The translations under genes and the position numbers were made by a program. From assembly GCF_000344685.1 (NCBI RefSeq), contig NW_006920420.1, positions 1,106,789 to 1,170,788 of the forward strand: DNA of 64,000 bases. Direction: 5' to 3'. The stretch's first letter is position 1, and each line of letters opens with the position of its first letter. The notes below the pieces were generated by a model, which was given only the letters and a program-made list of their open reading frames with translations, was not told the origin of the DNA and did not search any database. Origin of the DNA: Gloeophyllum trabeum ATCC 11539. Taxonomy: Eukaryota > Basidiomycota > Agaricomycetes > Gloeophyllales > Gloeophyllaceae. Below, one piece after another: positions 24,767-34,166 of the stretch.

Positions 24767-25970
24767 ATGCCTTCACTCACAAGTGTTTTAAAGCATCTGC
24801 AGGTAAAGCTGAACCCCGTCATGAACTCGCCCAGGCTCGCCGTCATGGCTTGACTTCTTCAGAAGAAGGCATCCCCTCCGAAGAGATCCCCTGGCGACAG
24901 CTCTATTATGGATGCTTCTGAAAACAATGAGGTACTCGTCGAATTGTACAGCTACACGAACATTGATACCACCCCTTTTTCCAAGCTTGAACCACTCATC
25001 GTTGACCTCGCCCCGCAGGGTATTACTCGCGACGACCCCATCATTATCGCAGAAGGAGAGCCCTCTCGAGGCTCTACCTGCTGCCCCCACCCTGATACCC
25101 TCTTCAGATTTTGCCTGTGACTTATTCACTGCTACTTCCATGGTTGACTTCGTTACCCAAGGCCTTACTCACAACGACCCTATATTCGTTACAGATGGAG
25201 AAGACCTCGTTCCCTCCCGCAGCTGCGCCGCCATCCCCACTTCTGCACGAAGCCAGAGTCTGAACCATTCCTCGCTCCTTTCATTGTTGACTTCAACCCC
25301 AAAGGCCTTACTATTCCCCTGGAGCGAAGGCCATGTCCGCTCGCGCTTCCGCCACTACTGCATACAAGCCCAGTCATTGGTCACCTTGGGACTGCGAAAG
25401 GATTGCGGTGCTTGCGTGCCAAGGGTTCCCGGAGACTATGCTCGAGATCGCGTCGCAGCCCGAGGTTAAGGCACAGCCCGAGGGCAAGACGCTCCGGCCG
25501 ATGAAGCCCCTGCCCGAGAGGAAGGCGAGAAGTACCCCACTCGAGACCGGAGTGCAGGGGGCAAAGGTGTCGAACACGAAGACCGACGTGCATGTGATGG
25601 AGTCAGCCACCGAGAAGTTCGAGGAGGATCGCAGAACGGAGGTGCTCGTGACTGCTCTGCGCGAGGAGGAGAAGGCCGCCGCCCGCGGCATTATCATGCT
25701 CGTCTCGCGTGTCGCGCAAATGCAAGCTGTGTGAAGGCTAAGGAGCAAGCAGCGACTATCGCGTCACAGGCGGAGGAGATTGAGCGGCTGCGGGTGCTGT
25801 TCAGGGTGGCGGGTGTGGTATGCAAGCGGAAGAGCGAAAGTATAGCAAGGATGGAGAACGATGCAGGGTTTGCTAGCGTAGGGGGGGGGGGGAGCCGCGA
25901 GTGGAAGGGTGAGGGGCCAGGGGTTGGTGAGAGAGGAGGACGACCTACGGGGTACGAAGGATGAAGGATA
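24767..25970 (+). pseudogene. Coiled-coil protein paralogue, broken copy A
   Basis: Paralogue of the intact gene at 31965-32798. It begins MPSLTSVLKHLQVKLNP and reaches a stop at the codon after AVMA. Fragments then follow in several frames: ELYSYTNIDTTPFSKLEPLI, RDDPIIIAEGEP, MKPLPERKARSTPLE, IIMLVSRVAQMQA and, after a stop and shift at about 25732, KEQAATIASQAEEIERLRVL. The last part lines up with the coiled coil of the intact copy. A run of 12 G lies at 25881-25892. It cannot make the full protein. Confidence 0.75.
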
Positions 25971-26060
25971 GCAGTTGAAAAGGTTCTCCACGGCCGGAAG
26001 AATTCGCTGGGCCCGTGCTCATCCACGAGGATCTCCACCATCTACGACTGGCGTCAACGA

Positions 26061-26849
26061 TACGGACGTATACCCGACCGTTGCTCTCTGGTTCACTTCC
26101 CAGTGATATATGTCCTTTTGCGAATGGTAAGTCTGGCGCTTCGCTCCTTGATGTGTCGACACTGATCTACCCTGTCACTAACCACGCACTGCAGTCCCTC
26201 GTTCTCTTTGTCCAAGCGCGTCTATCAGGCGCCATCAGTCGATCATTACGGAGCCGTCGTTCGCATAGCTAAACCAAGCCAGACGTCAGCGCAGCCAACC
26301 TCCCTCAGCCTGTCGACACCAGCGGTAAGTAGGTGGTACAGAGCCTGATCAACTCATCGTATCGGGTGTGATCAGCCCGCACCGTTCCTCAAGCCTCATA
26401 CCACTGATTGGCGTTCTTCAACATCTGGTAACTCCAGCTGCTTTCTGGGTGGCATCCACAATTTCTAGGACTGTCCCTCAGTGTTTCCTACACACCTCGA
26501 GCATGGTGCGACGAGTCGCAAAGCGGAAATATCTGACAATGGACTGGTAGCGTGGACGGGCAGGCAGGTGGCTGCTGGGAAGGGCGGAGAGCAGAGAGGT
26601 AGGCAGTTTCGGAGATCTAGAAGGGCGTAGTGGTGTCGTGGACATGTTATCATTTCACTTAGGGTTTTGGGTATTACTGGCTATGCATTGACTACATGGA
26701 AAACAATGACAATCTGTTAGCCCCTGGCTGCGCCATGGTTTCACCAGGGTTTCACTACCAGAACGGTACCGGTCACCAAGATACGATGTCAGCTTCCTCG
26801 GCCTCCTTTTGGTGTCTACATTTCCAATGGAGGAATCAGTTCAATACCA
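26061..26849. other. Intergenic inside the inverted duplication
   Basis: About 790 bp between the left arm and the stop of the hypothetical gene. No gene or repeat recognised. Confidence 0.45.
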
Positions 26850-28656
26850 CTAGTAACCGGCGACCTGTACGTACTTTGTCCTTATGTGATGCACAATTAC
26901 TTCCTTGCTGCCGTAGTTTCTACCCACCGAGCGTGGACAGATACCGCATAGCCACGGCGCGTTGCTGTTATCAAAGGGCAGGTGGCCGAGGGTGCCACTC
27001 ACCACAGGCCCCTGAACGACTTCGTCGCGCAAGACGAAGATATGCTCGTCTCCTTCCAGATCGTGGTCGTTTACGAAGGTCGCGTGCTGTTCTGTGCATC
27101 CAGGATGGATAGCAAGGTAGTCTAGGACGTTCTGGTACCACCGATTTGATTCGAGGATGTGGTTCACCTATCGCGGCATGAGTACGAGACCTGCATAAAG
27201 GGCAATGACTACTCACAAGTGCACCAAAGCTCATCGGCTGCAGGAGCCCCGGGTTCCTGCACAGGCACTCCAGCCGTCCGCGCAGCCCCTCGAGCATACT
27301 CTGGGAGCTATCCTCCGGCAACCCCAGGATGCGGAGCACTTTCAATGCGATATCGACAGTCTGCTCCTTGCAATAGGCGAGCGCAGGCACCAGCAAGCCG
27401 TCCTCGCGGGCAGTCCAGGCGTACTGCACATGTGGGTGCAGCTGGATCTCTGGGAATCTGCAGAGCTCGTGGCAACCCACTACAGGGCAAGCGTAAAGAG
27501 CTTGGGGACTAGACAGGAACGCCTCGTCAAGCTGAAGAGAGGACGGAGCCGCGCCCCAGCCAGGCTGCTCGCTCGTAAAGACTTGGGATAGGTACTGTTT
27601 CCTGATCTCGGGCTCAGCTTTCTTGGCGGACGTCATGAACTCGTCCTGGATCGAAGACCAGCGCTCCTCCGTGACGGGAATGGTGCATCCTTGTTCGTCA
27701 ATGAAGGACACCACTGGCTCCAACTCGACTGCTCTGCCGAAATCGGGCATCCGAGCTGCCTTGGCGTCGTCCAGGTCATGTAAGAATGCCATGTAGATTG
27801 CAAAGAACTCCTTCTTTCTGATGCAGCGGAGCCGCCGGCGCTCCTCCTCCGCGTGTACTTCCTTCACCTCTTCAATGCACGAGAGGAGTTTTGGCAGTAC
27901 CGCGCTCCAGACTGTATAGCATTGAGTATGTATGTAGTTCCTGTTGAGGAGAAAGACACGTACTTCTGGGCGTCAGTTCGCGAGGCTGATCCAATACCTT
28001 TGTCCAGGTTCCGTAACAAGGATATCGGTAGGACGTAGGCCATGTACGTGGGCCATGTCCCAGCTCGATTAGTTTGGCCTTGATACTAAATCCAATAGTC
28101 AGGAGGGAGCCGATCGATGAAACGGAGGTGCACGAACCTCTGCTGACGGCGCCGCTGCTTCAAAGATTCTTCGGCGGCCTGTTCATATCTTGCTTGTTGC
28201 TTCCATTCATTGATTTCGAAACCATGCTACAACAGAGATCAGAGGCATATCTTACAAATAAAACTCTGATCAGACCTTCATGATTGCCTCTGTCGAGTCC
28301 CGCCTGTCTTGTATATATTTCACGCGACTCTCAGTGTCACGCGCGCCGAAGGAGAGGTACTTCTGCACAACTTCTTCGAACTCGGCCTTATGGTAGTGTA
28401 GCTTACCGTTGTTCGCATAGGAACCACTCCAGGACATCGAAGAGTCGGGGTCTTGGTAGTATCCGTCTGGACAGAGGATCATCATACTTACTGACTGCAC
28501 ATAAGCGAAGCACGCACTGGTTGCGCAGGGTAGAAGGGTGTAGACTACATCGTCGATCGCCTTACCGTATGTCTTTGCCATGGTAGCCCCTTTCTTGACA
28601 CTGGTGGGCATTGTTAGGAGGAGCTCACTTGGTAGCGAGGACGTACGGACTTCCAT
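26850..28656 (-). CDS. Hypothetical basidiomycete protein with C-terminal Cys/His segment
   Basis: Exons complement(26850-27167, 27217-27911, 27964-28085, 28138-28226, 28276-28656) give 534 aa with all phases closing. It resembles a family common in Agaricomycete genomes that has no known function. The middle is Glu/Arg/Lys-rich and probably helical (INEWKQQARYEQAAEESLKQ, then HAEEERRRLRCIRKKEF). Two Cys/His segments stand out: CPVVGCHELCRFPEIQLHPH near residue 310, and WLCGICPRSVGRNYG...VHHIRTKY at the C terminus, both possible metal sites. The donor of intron 1 (GTCTGA) is weak, and the start at 28656 may not be the true one, since an acceptor-like CTATAG directly precedes it. Confidence 0.7.
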
Positions 28657-29721
28657 CTATAGCAACGTTTACAATACCTGACTCGCAAGACATAGTCGAT
28701 CATCTTTGACGGGCTAGACCCGCATTCCTATATATGCATATCAGGATCTAGCCCTATTGTGCAAGCGTTTCGAGTTACCATGCAATTGTGCTCGAACAGC
28801 AAATTGGCGTAGCGAGGCTCGCTGAGGTCGGCAGGACAATCAGGGCAGCCAGGGAAGTTATTTTGCCTGGACGCGGCCCATATATGCTTTGCGCTGCGAG
28901 ACATGAGCTCCGCACGAAACGCTTTCGAGACTCTGGAGAGTTGCAGAAGATCCAGGGGCGCAAGTTGAGACAGTATCTACAACGCGTACAACGTGTGTCA
29001 GATCAATGGAAGACGAAGGGATCAACACCAAAGGAATGAACCTCAAAGAAGATGTCCATTGGCACATCGAGGAGATACGCTAGTTTCCCGGTTCTGCTCT
29101 TACCCCGTCCTTTGTTCTTGCCATCCGACGGACGATTTTTTGTCCGCTTATAATGTGGGGCAGAAGCTGAGCCTAATGAGGAAAACCGTCGTTCTCAATG
29201 CATACATTATACGACTGCGCTGCTCTCTAGCGAGGCTGGCGCCTAACGAACACTCACCCGACGACACCGCCTCTTCGTCTGCCTTACCAGACTCTACGTT
29301 CATTAGTAGCCCTCGAGGCATAGTGGCAACCGGAGTATCCAGGTGACGGCGAGCGAGACGACGTGACTCGCTGCCGAGGCGCCCACAAGCATAGCAATGT
29401 TTAGGGCCGGTTTACTCATCACAGCACATTGCTGGCGATTCTCTTAATATTACTTGGAATAATATGAACGTACGAGTACGAGTGGTGAATTCACAGATGC
29501 GAAAAACTTCTTTTCTGCGTTCCTGGTATTTTTGTTAGGCCATAGATGAACGCCACAGACGCGTACGACGCGGATGCCACGTGACACGCACTCTATATCA
29601 CATGCTAGGTCAACGAACTACTTGCGCCACAGTGAAACTGGCATATAAAGACTCTTGCAACAACGTTAGATAAACGAACCTCTTGCTATTTGCTTTCGTC
29701 TTCGAAATAACTAGACTCGAC
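28657..29721. other. Intergenic between hypothetical gene and NC2-alpha
   Basis: About 1 kb serving as the divergent upstream region of the two genes. Short open frames on both strands overlap and are not supported. Confidence 0.45.
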
Positions 29722-30625
29722 ATGGATCTCGACCTGGATGCGCCGAAGTCGAAACTAAAGAACAAGAACAAAGTGACCAAATTTCCGGTGGTGAGTAGCC
29801 ACTGTTCAGTCTATGCCCGTGGTCGATGTCGCGTGGAGTGCGATACTTTCGTGTTGCCTTGAACGGGGAGATATGTTCTTCTTCAACTGGAATGTCCGCG
29901 CTCGGTGTCTGACGATGAACCCCTCACCAGGCGCGAATCAAGCGCATTATGCAGAAGGACGAGGAAGTAGGCAAAGTTGCGCAAGCCACGCCCATTGTCA
30001 TTTGTAAGTCCGCATCGCATCTTCCAGCGTTACGATTCGGACAGGTATATGTATTGATTAGCTCCTTAAACCCCCTTCTGCCCGGACGGCGTTCCCCCGA
30101 TCTCCAGCGAAAGCCCTCGAACTCTTCCTCGCGCTCATCGTCGAAGAGGCGCACAAAGTGACCGCTGAGCGGGGATCGAAGAAGGTCGAAGCGTACCACC
30201 TGTGCGTCCTCCTCATCCCTCCTGTTCGTCAGTCATTAACAGTCCTCTCACCGTATTCCTGGCTCAGGAAACATGCCGTCGAGCGCACCGACATGCTCGA
30301 CTTCCTGAAAGAGATTGTCGAGTCCGTGCCGGACCCCTCCGCCGGCGGCACCGTCGACGTCGACGCCGAAAACGGGCGCGGTGAAGGTGGCAAGAAGAAG
30401 CGCGGCAAGGCGAAGGCGAAGGACGAGGAGGGCGAGGGCGCGCCCAAGAAGCGCCGCAGGAGAAAGCCCAAGCAGGAGAAAGAACAGGAGGAAGAACACG
30501 CTGGTGCTGGGATGGAGGCCGAGGCGGAAGAGGGGGTGAATGACGAGGCGGAGTACGAGCGGGAGAAGGAGGAACCTGCGGATGATGGATGGGGTGATGA
30601 GGATAAGCCGTACATGCCCCGATGA
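29722..30625 (+). CDS. bur6: NC2-alpha / DRAP1 (Bur6) transcription repressor subunit
   Basis: Exons 29722-29790, 29931-30003, 30108-30201 and 30268-30625 give 197 aa. The histone fold covers about residues 21-95: FPVARIKRIMQKDEEVGKVA, ATPIVISKALELFLALIVEE, RGSKKVEAYHLKHAVERTDM and LDFLKEIVESVPDP. NC2-alpha pairs with NC2-beta, binds TBP on promoters, and blocks TFIIA/TFIIB entry. The C-terminal half is low-complexity, with a basic patch (KKRGKAKAKDEE and PKKRRRRKPKQE, likely nuclear localisation) and an acidic end (DDGWGDEDKPYMPR). Intron 1 is 140 bp, long for this window. This conserved gene lies between the arms of the inverted duplication. Confidence 0.93.
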
Positions 30626-31399
30626 GGGACTTACGACCGTGCATCTTGGTAATGTAACGAGTGAAACTTGGTTGGTTGTTGTATTCTATCTTTGCTCACC
30701 TCAAATTGACAACCCGAAGACACGTCGAATCTGAAACCGGGACATGATACGTACGTCGATTGAGATAACGGACCGTTGGGCGTGCTGTACCCTCCCTGTG
30801 AGTCATTATAACGGAGACCGAGTGAGTTGACAATGCTCTATAATCATGCTGCCTAGCCTATAAACGTTCCTATAACCGTACTAATTCCCAGACATAATAC
30901 CCCAAGTGAAAATCATAACATGGTCGCGTCACCATTCCATGAACCCCAATTCATGTTCTCCATAACCTCATACCCACTACTGCTGTAAGTCCCGGAGCGT
31001 CCCCAGCCCGCGGCCTCCGTGGCTGCCCATCGGCGTCATAGTCCACGCTACCACTCGCAGTGCTGTCGTCGCCGCCTCGCCTTGCCGTAACCGTCGAACA
31101 GCGCCCAAAGCAACACTTCAGACCAGCCGTCCATTTTGAAGAAACCAACCCAGATGAAGACCATAAGAAGCCGAAAGATGGCCTCCCTAGCGCAGCGGCG
31201 TAAGACACGAAGAACGACGGGGTTGATCAGGCCCGGTACGAGTTGATCAGACTCGATTATATGTCTTCACCGCTGTGCGTTGTCGTTGGGTTTGCTGGTT
31301 AGATATCTTCACCGCTCGTGATGGCTAATTGAGCAGAAAGCTAGCTCTTGGCTGACGGTCGAACGACAGCAGATAGGTGCGAATATCGGCCTGGCCTGG
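30626..31399. other. Intergenic downstream of NC2-alpha
   Basis: No gene supported. TATCTTCACCGCT-like words recur around 31260 and 31305. The right arm of the inverted duplication begins at about 31400. Confidence 0.45.
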
Positions 31400-31885
31400 A
31401 AGCGTGCACAGTGGATGTCCTCATAAGTGAGCATGGGCCCGGTGGAATTCCGCCGGCCGTGGAGAACCTCCTCGTCAGGTGTCCTTCGTCTTCGGTCTCT
31501 TCATCCCTATATCTCCTCTCCCCCACCTCCCTGAAATCCTGAAACTCCTCTACAGCACCCGCGAGACTGGAAGGCTTGGCGGCGGTCGGCGCTAGCTGAC
31601 AACAGTCGGGCGATAGACGCTGTCGCTAATCAGCTACTCAAAGGACCTGACTATAGCCTAACGCAAGGGCGGATCAGTGTCACAACACGTAAAGAGCAAA
31701 GGAAGAGACTGACCATTCGCAGAAGGACATAGGTGAGCCGAGGCGAGCAGGAGAGCGACGGCGGGTGATTGTCAGTATCGTCGACGCTCGTCGGTGACGA
31801 TGGAAGTCCTCGTGAATGAGCATGGGCCCGGTGGAATTCCGCCGGCCATGGAGAACCCCCTCGTCTGCTATCCTTCGTCCTCAGT
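31400..31885. repeat. Direct repeat of the coiled-coil gene's 3' flank
   Basis: Segments at about 31412-31500 and 31800-31880 share GAGCATGGGCCCGGTGGAATTC, CGCCGGCC, TGGAGAACC and TCCTTCGTC. The same block, inverted, is at 25950-26040 beyond the broken coiled-coil copy. It is thus a conserved piece attached to the 3' side of this gene family. Confidence 0.75.
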
Positions 31886-31964
31886 CCTTGGCCCGGTCTT
31901 CGCCCCCCCTCCGCCTCTCCTTTCCTGTCTATCCCCCCTCCCCCCACACCCTCCTCCCACACCT

Positions 31965-32798
31965 CTACGCCACAACCTCCAGCCTCGCCTTCAACTCGCG
32001 AATCTCCCTCTCCATCCCCTCAATCTCCTCGCTCTTCCTCGCGCACACCGCGCCGGCGGCCCTGAACTGCAACCGGAGCCCTTCGATCTCCTTCGCCTGT
32101 GCCTCGATCTCCTTCGCCTGTGCCTCGACCGTTGCGGCCTGCTCCTTAACCTTCCCCCGACTCGCGCGCGCCTCCGCCTGCATCTTCACGACATGCGAGA
32201 TGAGCATAATGACCTGGCGGGCAGGATTCTTATCATCGCACGATAGGTTCAAGTTCTCGAACTGCTCCTTCTTCTCCATGGTGGCTGACTCCACGAGCGC
32301 ATCGGTATTCGCGCTCGCGACCTCCTTCGAGCCCTCGAGTGGGATGTTGCTCGCCTTCCTCTCGGGCACGAGTTTCATCGAGCGGATCGTCTTGGTCTCA
32401 ATCTCGGGTTCGGGGAGCGCCTTGACCTCAGGCTTGCGCTCATAATGCTTCGGCGACCAGCGCCTGGGCTTGAACGCAAGTGGGATGGCGGGGCGCTCCG
32501 GCACGCGTTTCGCGCCAGAGAAAGTAAGGCCCTGCGCGGCGAGCTCGACGATGAAGGGAGCGGGGGAGTCCTCGGGCATAGGAGAGGGTGTGGGACTGGG
32601 GACGGCGGTGGAACTGCGGGAGGGGGCGAGGACCACTTCCTCTATAATAATAATCGGGTCGTCTCTAGTAGACCCCATCTGAGAGGGTGTGTCCTTGGAG
32701 ATGTAAGAGATGGCCATGGGCTTGGGCGTCTCGACGGTAGGCTTGGAAGGTCTCAGCTTGGCCTGGAGGCGTTTGAAGACTTTCTTGAAAGAAGGCAT
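31965..32798 (-). CDS. Coiled-coil protein of an unknown family, intact copy B
   Basis: Single exon, 277 aa, starting MPSFKKVFKRLQAKLRPSKP. I do not recognise a named family. The N-terminal half is Pro/Ser/Glu-rich with charged pieces (RDDPIIIIEEVVLAPSRSST, RSMKLVPERKASNIPLE). The C-terminal 100 residues form a clear heptad-type coiled coil with a repeated KEIEAQAKEIEG unit, ending RELKARLEVVA. The basic first helix could bind membrane or nucleic acid, but this is a guess. The complete frame against two broken relatives (24767-25970 and 33272-33621) suggests that this copy is the one under selection. Confidence 0.65.
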   Translation of the reverse strand: MPSFKKVFKRLQAKLRPSKPTVETPKPMAISYISKDTPSQMGSTRDDPIIIIEEVVLAPSRSSTAVPSPTPSPMPEDSPAPFIVELAAQGLTFSGAKRVPERPAIPLAFKPRRWSPKHYERKPEVKALPEPEIETKTIRSMKLVPERKASNIPLEGSKEVASANTDALVESATMEKKEQFENLNLSCDDKNPARQVIMLISHVVKMQAEARASRGKVKEQAATVEAQAKEIEAQAKEIEGLRLQFRAAGAVCARKSEEIEGMEREIRELKARLEVVA

Positions 32799-33271
32799 CT
32801 CGAAGTGTTATGGACTGAAGTGGATATGGAGTGGATGACGATGTAGAACGTGAATGTAGTGCACTCGAATAACCAGTGAAGGTGGATGCAGAGGAATGAG
32901 TTGTGATGAAGGACGTACGACTTGAGAGCCCCCTTTTATCTTCCGTGAAACTGGGCGGCTGACTTGGGGCTGGCATCCATTGCGAATGTCAACCAGCAGC
33001 GGCGTCAGCCTCTCAGGCTGACGACGCCAGTCCGATTAGACGTAGTCAGCCACCGGAGCGGCAGTATCCTCTGTGCTGTAAATCCGTTCGGACGTGCAAG
33101 GGATCTTCATAGGCTCAATTATTCGTAATGCTCGCATATAGATTCAAGTTAATCATAATGGATTTCGACTCACAAGAAGCGTAGCCAGTCGTCATCGAGA
33201 ACAACTATCAACACGGATGTCAGACGCATGTATGTATACTTCTGATAGCCAAGTCAGTGCCTGAAGAGAAT
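32799..33271. other. Upstream region of coiled-coil copy B
   Basis: No gene seen. It includes the short inverted words CGTCAGCC/GGCTGACG near 33001-33024. Confidence 0.4.
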
Positions 33272-33621
33272 TTATGAAGTCCATACAGCCAAAAGCAGGG
33301 AGAGCAAGACTAGAGAAGACAATCGAACGAAGTAGTACAGTATGTAGCAGACGTCGATACGCGTCGTGATTGGCGGGGTGAGGTCGACGATGAGTGGTTC
33401 AAGCTTGGAAAAGGGGGTGGTATCAACGTTCGTGTAGCTGTACAATTCGACGAGTAGCTCATTGTTTTCAGAAGCATCCAATATAGAGCTGTCGCCAGGG
33501 GATCTCGTCGCAGCGGGTGCCTTCTCCTGAAGAAGTTGAGCCATGACGGCGAGCCTGGGGGAGTTCATGACGGGTTCAGCTTTGCCTGGAGATGCTTGAA
33601 AATACTTGTGAGTGAAGGCAT
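33272..33621 (-). pseudogene. Coiled-coil protein paralogue, truncated copy C
   Basis: It begins MPSLTSIFKHLQAKLNPS and reaches a stop straight afterwards. A parallel frame then reads PVMNSPRLAVMAQLLQEKAP and ELYSYTNVDTTPFSKLEPLI, closely matching copy A, before stopping at 33272. The coiled-coil half is missing. It may instead have an intron after the 12th codon, but nothing downstream restores the family's C terminus. Confidence 0.65.
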
Positions 33622-34166
33622 GGTGAGTTCGTAGAAGGGAGCAGTGCAACGAATGTAGATGTGATGTGCTGTAGACGTTCAAGAGTGAGTCTGCGGCAGT
33701 CAATACAAGCACGTCTGAATTATAAGGCCAGTGTCAAGCGGAGTGAAATTTCTTCATGTAGAGGCGTATATAATGCGTATATGTTGCAGCGGTAGGCAAT
33801 ACATCAATGACATACGCGGAAAAGTCTCCCTAGTCAGCGTACTTGGTCGACACGCGTCGCCATTGGCTATACCTAACCCGAGGTGGTTTTGCACTGCCAC
33901 AGGTCCTCTCGGCTCAACTCGGACAACGACATCCAGAGCAGACGGCGATTTATTCCTAGGTACTCCATCAGTTTCGACTGAAAGGCTGAAGCGTGCAATT
34001 AGCATCACTAAAAACAGTTCACACAAATATCATCATTGAATATTCCAATCAAGCAGAGCATACACAACATAGCGACGGACGGACAGCGTACATAGCAAAG
34101 ACGTCAGATTACGAGATATTCCACGAATGCAAAGATATGAACGGAGATATTGCACAAGAAGACAAT
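33622..34166. other. Duplicated noncoding sequence between copy C and FunK1 copy 2
   Basis: Reverse-complement match of 24240-24760. It forms the shared 3' flank of FunK1 and 5' flank of the coiled-coil gene. Confidence 0.65.

Larger units (their letters stand above)
21364..26060. repeat. Left arm of large inverted duplication
   Basis: This arm matches, in reverse orientation, the arm at about 31400-36667. It carries FunK1 copy 1, the noncoding stretch 24240-24760 (shared words include TTCAATGATGATAT, CTCTACATGAAGAAA and ATTATATACGCCTCTACATG), the coiled-coil pseudogene, and a 3' motif at 25985-26040 (reverse complement GGAATTC/GAATTC...CCGGCCGTGGAGAACC). Divergence of the proteins shows that the duplication is old. 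Confidence 0.75.

Noticed and set aside
30951..31208. Minus-strand 85-codon frame downstream of NC2-alpha
   Set aside because: No ATG context, motif or paralogue support.
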